Origin: Cyclonatronum proteinivorum
Lineage (GTDB): Bacteria; Bacteroidota; Rhodothermia; Balneolales; Cyclonatronaceae
DNA length: 64,000 nt
Direction: 5' to 3'
Assembly (NCBI RefSeq): GCF_003353065.1
Contig: NZ_CP027806.1
Coordinates: forward strand, 1,325,001 to 1,389,000
Positions within the stretch are counted from its first letter, which is position 1. Each line of letters starts with the position of its first letter. Shown here piece after piece: positions 36,354 through 44,800 of this stretch. The notes below the pieces were generated by a model, which saw only the letters and a program-made list of their open reading frames with translations, searched no databases and was not told the origin of the DNA. Made by a program: the position numbers and the translations under genes.

Positions 36354-36385
36354 ATAAGGTATTATTTTTTAGTTAGAGCCATAAC

Positions 36386-36559
36386 TACTTATTGAGCGAC
36401 GGTCAATATACTCCCACTAGTCGTATAAGTAAAGAATTATCTACTTATGCGACGCCCGGGTACGCATTAAGTACTTCAATTGTCACTTAATGATTATCCA
36501 GATCAACCAATTCTCTGAGTTGTATAAGGAAATACTTATACGATTTCAATCAATAAGTG
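36386..36559. repeat. Nested inverted repeats beside the cassette boundary
   Basis: TACTTATTGA at 36386-36395 is mirrored by TCAATAAGTG at 36550-36559. Between them lie the hairpins GTCGTATAAGTA/TACTTATGCGAC (36420-36453) and GTATAAG/CTTATAC (36522-36541). All share an ACTTAT/ATAAGT core. The block begins exactly at the outermost cassette boundary. No gene recognised; it could be an attI remnant or regulatory DNA. Confidence 0.5.
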
Positions 36560-36669
36560 CACGCTGCGAACCGGAGCAGAAGGTAATCGTTCTGACAGGG
36601 CAAGTATCATCGTTTTATTTGCCAAAAATTGTCATCACCGGCTCAATCGGTGCATATCGCTTCCTCCAC

Positions 36670-36854
36670 CTCCCAAACCGCACCCAAACACCATTTCCCC
36701 CAAGCCTACCGTGAAATCCGGTTATGCCATGTGCATTTTTCATGGTAGATATTAAAAAGTACCGTGAAAATCGATTATGCCATGCGCGGATTTCACGGTA
36801 GGCTTGTAGGGTTTACCGTGAAAATCGATTATATTGTGAGCGATTTTCACGGTT
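36670..36854 (+). repeat. 41-bp palindromic repeats upstream of the ATPase gene (three units)
   Basis: Three 41-base units at 36707-36747, 36760-36800 and 36814-36854, each of the form ACCGTGAAA ... TTTCACGGT around a TTATG/TTATA core. Units 1 and 2 are 12 bases apart. Together with the preceding C-rich stretch from 36670, units 1-2 match 38092-38225 in direct orientation, on the other side of the ATPase gene. Confidence 0.85.
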
Positions 36855-36898
36855 AGCGACCTTTCCGGTAAGCTTCAACATTCAGGACGGAACCACAA

Positions 36899-38074
36899 AT
36901 GGATATATCTTTATACACCCGCACCAAACAGGCCAAGCTCGAGGATCTGATGATTGATTACCCCGCGGTCGCAATTGTTGGGGCACGTCAGGTTGGTAAG
37001 ACAACATTGGCGAGACAAATTGCGGCTTCACGGCAAAAAGAAGCACTCTATCTTGATATGGAGTCACCCCGGGATGTTTCCAAACTTCAGGAAGCAGAGC
37101 TCTTTTTTGAGCTGCATGCGGATAAGCTGATCATTATCGATGAAATTCAGCATAAACCGGAGCTTTTTGGCGTACTTCGGTCCGTGATTGACAGCGATCA
37201 GCGAGGGGGTAGATTTCTGATTTTAGGTTCAGCATCTCCGGTGCTGATTCGAAAAACGATGGAGTCACTGGCGGGCCGCATATCTTATCAGGAGCTGCAT
37301 CCTTTAAGCTTTATTGAGGTTGGCGGGCAGGATTTACTCAAGAAGCTGTGGTTTCGGGGAGGTTTCCCCAAGTCTTTTCTTGCCCGAAATGATGATGTTG
37401 CTATGCAATGGCACAGGGATTTTCTGATTACGTTTGTAGAGCGCGATTTGTCCGTTTTGGGTCTCAACACGGACTACACCAAACTCCGTGAGTTTCTCAT
37501 TCTTCTTGCGCAGCAACAGGGTTCACACCTAAATCAGGAAACGCTCGGGCGCTCGCTCGGTGTGAGCCGCTCAACCATTAACCGCTACATTCACTACCTG
37601 ACGCACGCGTACATTATTCGTTTGCTGCGGCCCTGGTCCACCAATGTTGGTAAGCGCATGGTGAAAGCACCGAAGGTGTACATCCGGGATAGCGGTTATT
37701 TTCACTCCCTGCTCGATATTGACAGTTATGATGACCTTCAGGTGAATATCGCGGTTGGAGGCTCGTGGGAAGGCTTTGTGGTAGAGCAGACGATGGCGGT
37801 GCTGCCGACAAGCTGCAAGCTTTATTTTTCACGAACCCATCACGGGGCAGAGGCAGATTTAGTGCTGGTAAAACATGGTAAGCCGATTGCCTGTGCCGAT
37901 GCCAAGCGGAGTCAGGCCCCGAAACTGGAGAAGGGGTTTCTCAATGTGATTGAGGACAACGATACCTCCCGAAACTTCATGATTATTCCCGCTGATGAAG
38001 ACTATCCGGTACACCGGAAGGTTCAGGTAACCGGACTTCAGCAATGGCTGGATTTTGTGCAGGCGCAGGAGTGA
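36899..38074 (+). CDS. AAA-family ATPase with DUF4143 domain
   Basis: A 391-residue cytosolic ATPase. Walker A GARQVGKTT is at 28-36 and Walker B LIIIDE at 77-82; SASPVLIRK and the arginine-containing LAGRISYQELHPLSF follow. The C-terminal DUF4143 region includes DSGYFHSLL and GGSWEGFVVEQ, then an HHGAEADLVL...KPIACADAK stretch that resembles a degenerate PD-(D/E)XK nuclease core. Length is normal for the family. Function of these abundant, often multi-copy ATPases is unknown. The gene lies between direct repeats made of 41-bp palindromes and next to a cassette cluster, which suggests it moved in with them. Confidence 0.88.
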   Translation: MDISLYTRTKQAKLEDLMIDYPAVAIVGARQVGKTTLARQIAASRQKEALYLDMESPRDVSKLQEAELFFELHADKLIIIDEIQHKPELFGVLRSVIDSDQRGGRFLILGSASPVLIRKTMESLAGRISYQELHPLSFIEVGGQDLLKKLWFRGGFPKSFLARNDDVAMQWHRDFLITFVERDLSVLGLNTDYTKLREFLILLAQQQGSHLNQETLGRSLGVSRSTINRYIHYLTHAYIIRLLRPWSTNVGKRMVKAPKVYIRDSGYFHSLLDIDSYDDLQVNIAVGGSWEGFVVEQTMAVLPTSCKLYFSRTHHGAEADLVLVKHGKPIACADAKRSQAPKLEKGFLNVIEDNDTSRNFMIIPADEDYPVHRKVQVTGLQQWLDFVQAQE

Positions 38075-38091
38075 GATGAGAAACGCTCGCC

Positions 38092-38225
38092 CCCCCCAAA
38101 ACCCCACCCAAACACCCTTTTCCCCAAACCAACCGTGAAATCCGGTTATGTCGTGTGCGATTTTCACGGTAGATTTTAAAAAGTACCGTGAAAATCGATT
38201 ATATCATGCGCGGATTTCACGGTAG
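38092..38225 (+). repeat. 41-bp palindromic repeats downstream of the ATPase gene (two units)
   Basis: Units at 38131-38171 and 38184-38224, again 12 bases apart and with the same order as upstream units 1-2. The C-rich lead-in CACCCAAACACC is also shared, so the whole 130-base block is a direct duplication flanking the ATPase gene. Confidence 0.85.
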
Positions 38226-38385
38226 AACGGTCGGGCTGATTTTGGTCGCCTGGTATTTGAGATGCATGCTATCCTTGATTTGTGCGTGCCGATGCAAGCG
38301 GTCGCATTTCCGCGGTACTTTGAGATTCGCGCAAATCTGTTTCAATCCTGCAATTCGGTTATCGAGCAGAAGCAGGGAGGAGGTC

Positions 38386-38982
38386 TCAGATTCTGTCGCG
38401 GGTCATGAGTTTGCCGAGTTGGGGTGGGGTGAAGGCTTCGATTTTTTTGAGGAGGGCTTCGGGCTCGGTGTCGTGGATGAAGATGTGCCGGTGGGCTTCG
38501 CGGATGAAGCCTTTTTGGAACATGGTTTCGGCGAGCAGCAGCAGCGGGTCGTAGAAGCCGCCGGTGTTGAGCAGGCCAATGGGTTTCTGATGGAGGCCGA
38601 GCTGCGCCCAGGTGAGCATTTCGAAGAGTTCTTCCATGGTGCCGAAACCGCCGGGCAGGGCGAGGATGACGTCGGCGCGCTCGTACATCATCAGCTTGCG
38701 TTCGTGCATGGTTTCGACCATAATCAGCTCGGTGAGGCCGTGATGCGCGACTTCGCGGGCTTCCAGGAATTGGGGCAGGATGCCGGTCACCGTGCCGCCG
38801 GCTGCAAGGGCACCATCGGCGACCGCGCCCATGACCCCGACTTTGGCCCCGCCGTACACGATGCCCATGCCGCGCGAAGCGATGAGGCGTCCGGTTTGAG
38901 CGGCCTGTTCGCAGTATTCGGCTTGATTGCCGGGGGAAGATCCGCAGTAAACAGCGATGGTAGAAATAGGGTGAGGTTGCAT
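38386..38982 (-). CDS. LOG-family nucleoside-5'-monophosphate phosphoribohydrolase-like protein
   Basis: A 198-residue protein formerly annotated as lysine decarboxylase-like. AVYCGSS starts the fold, VYGGAKVGVMG is the phosphate-binding region, Arg/Lys in MHERKLMMYERAD and the signature PGGFGTMEELFE are complete. LOG enzymes release the base from cytokinin nucleotides or related AMP derivatives. The physiological substrate in bacteria of this kind is unknown. It stands alone, reading toward the palindrome repeats. Confidence 0.92.
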   Translation of the reverse strand: MQPHPISTIAVYCGSSPGNQAEYCEQAAQTGRLIASRGMGIVYGGAKVGVMGAVADGALAAGGTVTGILPQFLEAREVAHHGLTELIMVETMHERKLMMYERADVILALPGGFGTMEELFEMLTWAQLGLHQKPIGLLNTGGFYDPLLLLAETMFQKGFIREAHRHIFIHDTEPEALLKKIEAFTPPQLGKLMTRDRI

Positions 38983-39472
38983 GGGATGTAAGTCAGGTTA
39001 AGGGTTGGGCTGCATAATAGGTGGTTTGATCGCAAAATGCACCGCTTAGGATTCGATTCTTTTGGAGAGGGGGGACAGACCGCGGACCGCTGACCGCAGG
39101 GGTGCCGTTAAGGTATCTTTCCCTGTTGCGCGGAAATTTTACCTTGGTTCATTAGATCAAGTAGTTCGGTATTGGTACAAAACCCAAAAAGCAAGGGATT
39201 AATCTCCGGTTTGGGGGCTTTTGATCTTTCAGGGAGCCCCTGATGTTCACGGAGTTTTCCCTAAAAAAACAGAGCTATTTTCAGCTTGTGGCTGGTAGCA
39301 GGGGGAAATGGCGGGGTAAGCGGTTTCCGGTGGGGGTCTTGCTGAGCGTGTGATAGGGGCGGGTAAGGCGGATTTGAAAAGTGGTGAAAGGCGGCGGCTT
39401 CATTTTATTGTGAGCCGCTTTTTTTATAGCTTACAGAATTATAACCATACTGTTCACCAATTGGGAAGCTTC
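38983..39472. other. Intergenic region with a dispersed repeat
   Basis: No gene recognised except the doubtful N-terminal extension of the DUF432 gene. It holds dispersed repeat copy 5 and a short GGACCGCTGACCGC segment (39075) that recurs near 61036. Confidence 0.5.
39183..39268 (+). repeat. Dispersed 85-90 bp intergenic repeat, copy 5
   Basis: CCCAAAAAGCAAGGG start, GGTTTGGGGGCTT centre, CCTGATGTTCACGGAGTTTT end. Its centre is closest to copy 3. Confidence 0.7.
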
Positions 39473-40327
39473 ATGATTTGGGGAGATTATTCGCTGGAAG
39501 ACGGGGTGCGTAAGTCTGTGTGTCTCGATGATTTACTGAATATTCACCTGAAGGGGAACGGGTCGGAGCTTTGGCTGGCCTATGACCGGAACCGTGAGCT
39601 GCCGCCGGATATTAATGATGAGGATGACGCTGACCATGATGGCGGTGCAGATGATGATGAGGGGCAGGCTTCGTCGGATGATACTGATCATGATGTGCAT
39701 ACCATTGATGAAAATCAGTGGACCCGCTGGCGGCTGCGGTCTGCAAAGCCGGTTATCAGCCTGAGTCCGGCTTTTCCTAACCTGCCGTTCGTGGTGCACC
39801 CCGAGCACAATTATCAGCTTGCGCCGGGTGCGGAAACGCGTCTGTTTATGCGTATTCCGGTCGCGGTTACGGTCGCGGATAAAACGGATAACAACCTGAG
39901 GCTGACCGAAATTAATGCCGTGGAACTGGTAAAGACCTGGTTTGGCACGTTTGAGAGCGGGGAGGTTTGCTATTGGGTGAAGACGGTGGCTTCGCTGAAA
40001 GTGCGGCCCGAAATGGTGCGTGCACACCGCTGTTACTGTCCGGTGCTGATCCGCAATGAATCAGACGATTTCCTGCATATCGAAAAAATCTGCCTGCGCG
40101 TGGAGCGGCTTTCGATTTTCGAAAAGAACGGCATGCTTTGGAGCGATCAGATGAGGGTTGTGCATAAAGGCGGGGATAATTTCAGTGACCTTACGGTTGA
40201 CGGGCGTCCGCCCGCCGAGGCTGAAGGCGCTACGCTGCTGACCCGGCCCCGCAATCCTGTACGGGAGGGGATTGCGCTGCGTACGTTCAAGGCGCTCAAT
40301 CAGCTGCCTGTCATCAACATGTTCTGA
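39473..40327 (+). CDS. DUF432-family protein
   Basis: A 285-residue protein beginning MIWGDYSLEDGVRKS, which matches the DUF432 N-terminus. An acidic insertion (about 55-82, rich in Asp/Glu) interrupts the N-terminal part. The core includes FPNLPFVVHPEHNYQLAPG, RIPVAVTV and VELVKTWFGTFESGEVCYW. I start at the ATG at 39473 because homology begins there; an upstream ATG at 39350 would add 41 residues. DUF432 genes are commonly next to mscS, as here, which suggests a role in channel assembly or control. The function is not established. Confidence 0.78.
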   Translation: MIWGDYSLEDGVRKSVCLDDLLNIHLKGNGSELWLAYDRNRELPPDINDEDDADHDGGADDDEGQASSDDTDHDVHTIDENQWTRWRLRSAKPVISLSPAFPNLPFVVHPEHNYQLAPGAETRLFMRIPVAVTVADKTDNNLRLTEINAVELVKTWFGTFESGEVCYWVKTVASLKVRPEMVRAHRCYCPVLIRNESDDFLHIEKICLRVERLSIFEKNGMLWSDQMRVVHKGGDNFSDLTVDGRPPAEAEGATLLTRPRNPVREGIALRTFKALNQLPVINMF

Positions 40328-40376
40328 GCCCGCTCACGGCGGGTTAACTTTAAGTTATTACAGAGAGATTTGCATT

Positions 40377-41234
40377 ATGGAATTTTGGAATTACACGCTG
40401 AATGTAGAAGTCCTGATCCGCGTGAGCGTGCTGGTATTTGTCGGGATTCCGCTGCTGGGGTTGATCCGGAAGTGGGTACGGACTTTTGTGTCAGAAAAAT
40501 ACAGTCCGCATTACGCGATGCTGTTTTCGAAAATCGTGTTTTATGTGGGTTTCATCATGGTGGTCGTACTTGTATTGCATGAGTTTGGTTTTAGTCTGGG
40601 GCCGCTGCTCGGGGCCGCCGGTATTTTGGGTATCGGCATTTCATTTGCATCCCAAACGAGCCTTTCCAATATCATCAGCGGTTTTTTTCTGATCGGGGAG
40701 AAGCCGTTTCAGGTGGGGGATATTGTAAAGGTGAATGATATTGTGGGCGTTGTGATGAGTATCGATACGCTTTCGGTAAAAATCCGGGTATTTGACAATC
40801 ATCTTGTGCGGATTCCGAATGAAACTATGCTGAAATCACCGGTCACGAATTTTACCCGTTTTCCGATCCGGCGGGCTTCCATCAAAGTTTCTGTTGCCTA
40901 TAAAGAGGATCTCGACCGGGTTCGTAAAGTGCTCACGGATATTGTGGATGATAATCCCTATGCCCTGCAGGAGCCCGCGGCGGCTATCCATTTCGACTCG
41001 TTTAACAACTCTTCGGTTGATCTCAATTTGCGGGTTTGGTCCCAAAAAGATGATTTCATCAGCATGCTTACATCGATCAATCTGGAAATCAAAAAACGCT
41101 TTGATGCGTTTGGAATCGAAATCCCGTTCCCGCATGTCACGGTGTATACGGGGGATGTCACCAAGCCCTTTCCGATTGCCATGCAGGAAGAGCGCATTGC
41201 CGACACCGATAAACTTCCCCCTAAAAAGGACTAA
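40377..41234 (+). CDS. mscS: Small-conductance mechanosensitive channel, MscS family
   Basis: A 285-residue MscS protein. Three transmembrane segments end in the pore helix LGAAGILGIGISFASQTSLSN; the beta domain follows with GDIVKVNDIVGVV and RIPNETMLKSPVTNFTRFPIRR. The C-terminal alpha/beta cage includes FDSFNNSSVDLNLRVW and FPHVTVYT. It releases osmolytes on hypo-osmotic shock. The ATG at 40377 is the family start; the frame is open upstream into the DUF432 gene. It lies 49 bases after DUF432, forming one operon. Confidence 0.93.
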   Translation: MEFWNYTLNVEVLIRVSVLVFVGIPLLGLIRKWVRTFVSEKYSPHYAMLFSKIVFYVGFIMVVVLVLHEFGFSLGPLLGAAGILGIGISFASQTSLSNIISGFFLIGEKPFQVGDIVKVNDIVGVVMSIDTLSVKIRVFDNHLVRIPNETMLKSPVTNFTRFPIRRASIKVSVAYKEDLDRVRKVLTDIVDDNPYALQEPAAAIHFDSFNNSSVDLNLRVWSQKDDFISMLTSINLEIKKRFDAFGIEIPFPHVTVYTGDVTKPFPIAMQEERIADTDKLPPKKD

Positions 41235-41252
41235 CTTTCGGGAGCTCAGATC

Positions 41253-41561
41253 ATGCATTTATACGTCGTAAGCATTCACATCCAAAAAGCTGCGGAGTCC
41301 CGCTGGGTTGCGTGGATGACCGAAACGCACATCCCAGAAGTGCTCGATACCGGCCTGTTTCACGGCTGTCGGATGTTCCGGTCCGAACTGCAGCACCGCG
41401 AGGGATACACAACTTACAGAATGCACTACACCCTGAAAAGCCGGCAAGCTTTCGATACGTATGAGAAAGTATTCGCGCCCGCTCTTCGCAACAGCGCACC
41501 GCCTGAATTTACCGGCAGGTTTACCGCGGAACGGGATCTTCTTGAAATGGTTGAAGAATAA
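41253..41561 (+). CDS. DUF4286-family protein
   Basis: A 102-residue protein with the DUF4286 pattern: YVVSIHIQKAAESRWVAWM near the N-terminus, HIPEVLDTGLFHGCRMFR, and YRMHYTLKSRQAFDTYEKVFAPALR. These small alpha/beta proteins look like ferredoxin-like dimers and occur widely in Bacteroidota. Function is unknown. It begins 18 bases after mscS, so it belongs to the DUF432-mscS operon. Confidence 0.88.
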   Translation: MHLYVVSIHIQKAAESRWVAWMTETHIPEVLDTGLFHGCRMFRSELQHREGYTTYRMHYTLKSRQAFDTYEKVFAPALRNSAPPEFTGRFTAERDLLEMVEE

Positions 41562-41563
41562 AA

Positions 41564-41770
41564 CAGTATGTCAGTATTTCAGTATGTCAGTGTGTCGCCG
41601 GACAGATGGTGTAATGTATTTTAGTGCTGAAACTTAAGGACGATAATAGCGAAAATTCATATTTTCTAAAATAAAATTATGGTATTTACTACAATGAACT
41701 GGTGTATGATGATGAAACACTGACATACTGACATACTGTTACACTGACATACTGTTCTACTGCCATACTG
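41564..41770. repeat. Long inverted repeat of CAGTATGTCAG units
   Basis: CAGTATGTCAGTATTTCAGT starts the left arm (41564-41596). The right arm (41717-41770) carries several CTGACATACTG copies. Each arm is itself a short tandem repeat, and about 120 AT-rich bases separate them. Confidence 0.75.
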
Positions 41771-41772
41771 AA

Positions 41773-41820
41773 AATAAAAAAAGCTCCCGCGTTCTTCGAT
41801 GAACGGGGAGCTTTTTTTTG
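41773..41820. terminator. Bidirectional terminator
   Basis: AAAGCTCCCG pairs with CGGGGAGCTTT; an A-run lies on the left and a T-run on the right. It can serve both the DUF4286 operon and the convergent protease gene. Confidence 0.88.
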
Positions 41821-41858
41821 TGCTGAAACAGCTTGAGCTATCGGTTGAAGCCGGGGGC

Positions 41859-44800
41859 TTATTTCACGAGCATCATTTTTTGGGTTTGGACGAAGCTGCC
41901 TGCGCGGAGGCGGTAGATGTAGATTCCGCTTGAGAGGTTGGCCGCGTCGAAGGTTGCGCCGTGGTTTCCGGCGTTTTGCATTTCGTTTACGAGCACTGCT
42001 ACCCGCTGACCCTGTACGTTGAAGACTTCGAGGGTAACCTGAGCGGCTTCCGGCAGGGCGTATTCAATGCGTGTGGTGGGGTTGAACGGGTTCGGGTAGT
42101 TCTGGTTCAGGCTGAACGACGTGGGTACGCTACCTTCGGGCTCGGTTGAAACATCGGTGACTACCGTGAGGAACAGGTTGACGGTACGCTGTGGTTTGGC
42201 GGGGTCGTTGCTTTCCACAAACATGGTTGCGGTGTAATCGCCCGGAGGTACGTTGCCCCTGAAGCGCACGGTGATTTCCCGGGTGACGCCGGGCTCAACG
42301 GAACCGGTGGGAACCGGGAAGAGAATCCATATCGGAAAGCTTTGCGTTTCGCCGTTCAGCTCGGCCGGAACAGCGGTGTAACCGTCTTCTGAGGGCGCTT
42401 CACCAATAGGGCGACTGGTTGTTTCAACAAAGTCAATGGCGTAGGTCAGCAAGCTTTCCCCGGCATTGCGGATGGTCATGGGAACGCCTACGAGTCCGCC
42501 TTCGGGCACTTCAGCGGTAAGCTGCGCGCGGTTTAGACGGATATCCGGTGCGCCGGCTGCGCTGCCGTTCAGGGCAATCTCAAACGCGTGCGTAGCGGGA
42601 TCGTCGGTCTGAATGCTGAGTACCGTTTCCAGTGTCTCTGTTTGAACCGGATCGTAGGTTACCGTCAGTACGGCTGAGCCGAGGGGCGGTACCGTCATTT
42701 CTTCGTTGAGGCTCACGCTAATACCTTCATTGTCGGTGCTGACTTCGGTGAAAACAAGCGGCGCACGGCCGGTATTGGTGAACTCAATCTCAAGGCTTTC
42801 GGGCCAGTCGAGATATACGAGGCCGAAATCGAGGCTGTTTGTGTCGGCGCTTACCTGCGGGGTACCACCAACGGCTTCTATGCTGACCGGCACACGCACG
42901 AGCGTGTTATCGCTGTCATTATTGAGGATAATGATCTCTGTTTCGTAGAGTCCGTTAACGAATAAATTACCGTCAATAACAAGCTCGATTTCTTCACTAC
43001 TGCCGGGGGCAACAACGCCTGAAGCGGGGCTGAGGTTTACCCACTCGGGGAGGGCCGTGCCAATGTGAACCGCTTTGAAGTTATCGGCAAAGGGGGTACG
43101 GAACGAAATCTGAAGCGCGTCCTGATTGTTGCGCGGCTGAATACCGATGGTTGCGCGATCCGTAATGCCGCTCATGTTCAGGTACTGAAAACTAATGGCG
43201 CCGGAAGCCGAAAGTATGGCCTGGAAAGTATAGCTGCCGGGCGTATTGCCGTCGCCTTCAATAAGATTGTCCCACTGAATGATGAAGCGTTCGGTTGCTT
43301 GATCGTAGTAGGTGTAGATCCCGCCTTCATCACCCAGGGCCATGTTGTACCAGAACGGCACGATGAGGTCGTTCGGGAAGGTGCCGTTACCGGGTATCGG
43401 GTTGTTGTTCGGCAGGCCGTTTGCGGGGATGGTGTTGAAACTTGCAAAGCCGTTTACCGCAATGCCGATTTCGGTTTTCAGCTCATCATAGAACGGGAAC
43501 GCAAAAGGCAGGTCTGTTGCACCAAAACCATTGTCGGGGTTGGAGACTTCAAGGGCTGTTCCGATTTCAGATATGTCAAGCCAGCTGAAGGTGAGGCCCT
43601 GAAGCTCTTCATCATCAAACCAGAAGTATCCGAAGTTGTCAGGTCCGCCTGCGCCGGTGAGGACGGGGTTTCCTGTTTCGGTGCCATCCGCGCCGGGGGT
43701 GAGGCGGAACAGGGCGTCGGCTGCATTTACAGGATTGCCTGCGCGCGCTGCGGTTTCGGCGAGCTCACCGGTAGGAATCACATAGCGGAGCTGACCACTA
43801 CCGTTGTTGGATACGGTGAAGGTGAAGCTCGGGGTGGTTTCTACCTGTACCTGATCGGTAATACTATCCACGGATACGGCAATGGAGGCGGGTTCTTCGG
43901 TTGTGGTTGAGGCCACATTGCTCAGTTCAGAGATGTTGTTGAAGGCGTCAGTTGCGCGGATCGCGAAGTAGTAAGTAGTGCCGGGTTCGAGGTTACGCAC
44001 CAGGTAGCTTTCAGCGGTACCGGAGTCGGCGGGACGCGAAACGCCTTCTACCTGTTCTGCGGCTTCAAAATTACCATCCGTAATTGGGGTAGTGCTAATG
44101 CGCACATCGTAGGCAAAAGCGCGGCCTTCCGTATCACTTGAACCGGTAGCGGTCCATTCGAGTTTGGCGAGGGTTGCATCGGTAAAGGTGACGCTCAGGT
44201 CTGTGATGGGAGCCGGTGCAATGCCGTCATCGACGAGGATGGCTTCCGCTGCATTCAGCCTGCCGCCCGAAATGGAGATGTTGGCAAAAGCCGGCAGCTG
44301 ATCAACCGATTCCATCAGCCGCTCCTTGATGAACAGGTAATCGGCATTGGGATTGGCGGATAAGATCAGTCCTGCCGCGCCGGCAACATGTGGTGAGGCC
44401 ATGGAAGTACCGCTTAGGTTGGCGTAGCCATTGTTAAGTACGGTAGAACGGATACCGGTGCCGGGTGCAAACATGTGGACGGTTTCAAGACCGAAACAGG
44501 AGCCGGTGTTACGTACGTCATTTGCGGTTGAATTCCCGATCGACATCACATTGTCAAAGTCGCGCATCAGGTTTGCGGGCCATACATTCAGGATATCGTT
44601 GTTGTTGGCTGAATTACCCGCAGAGGTAATGAAAAGGTGACCGGCAGCCTGCGCAGCTTCCATCATGGAAACATAGGCCGGCGGAGGATTCGGGTTGGAG
44701 GTTGGGGTCTGCGTACCATAGCTGTTGTTGGAAATCATGGCGCCGTTTTCGATGGCGTAGGCAAGGCCCTGCACAATCGCGCTTTGCGGACATCCGCTCG

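Larger units (their letters stand above)
33732..36385 (-). mobile_element. Integron-type gene-cassette cluster without integrase (CALIN), three cassettes
   Basis: Three AT-rich genes, all on the minus strand, are each followed within 5 to 17 bases by a folded attC-like site. For every cassette the sequence at its 5' boundary is the exact complement of the sequence starting its own attC: GTTATGGCTC (36385-36376) with 35655-35664; ACCTATAAC (35529-35537) with 34608-34616; ATTGTACATAAC (34520-34531) with 33815-33826. This is what cassette circles cut at G/TT would leave. No tyrosine recombinase gene is in the window. Base composition differs strikingly from the GC-richer neighbours, indicating foreign origin. 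Confidence 0.88.

Noticed and set aside
36490-36714. A 74-residue ORF before the ATPase gene
   Set aside because: It begins in the inverted-repeat block and ends in the palindrome leader; the second half is proline/threonine-rich translation of C-rich repeat DNA.
36707-38224. CRISPR array made of the 41-bp repeats
   Set aside because: Units are palindromes with constant 12-13 base gaps that are themselves conserved, not unique spacers; no cas genes in the window.
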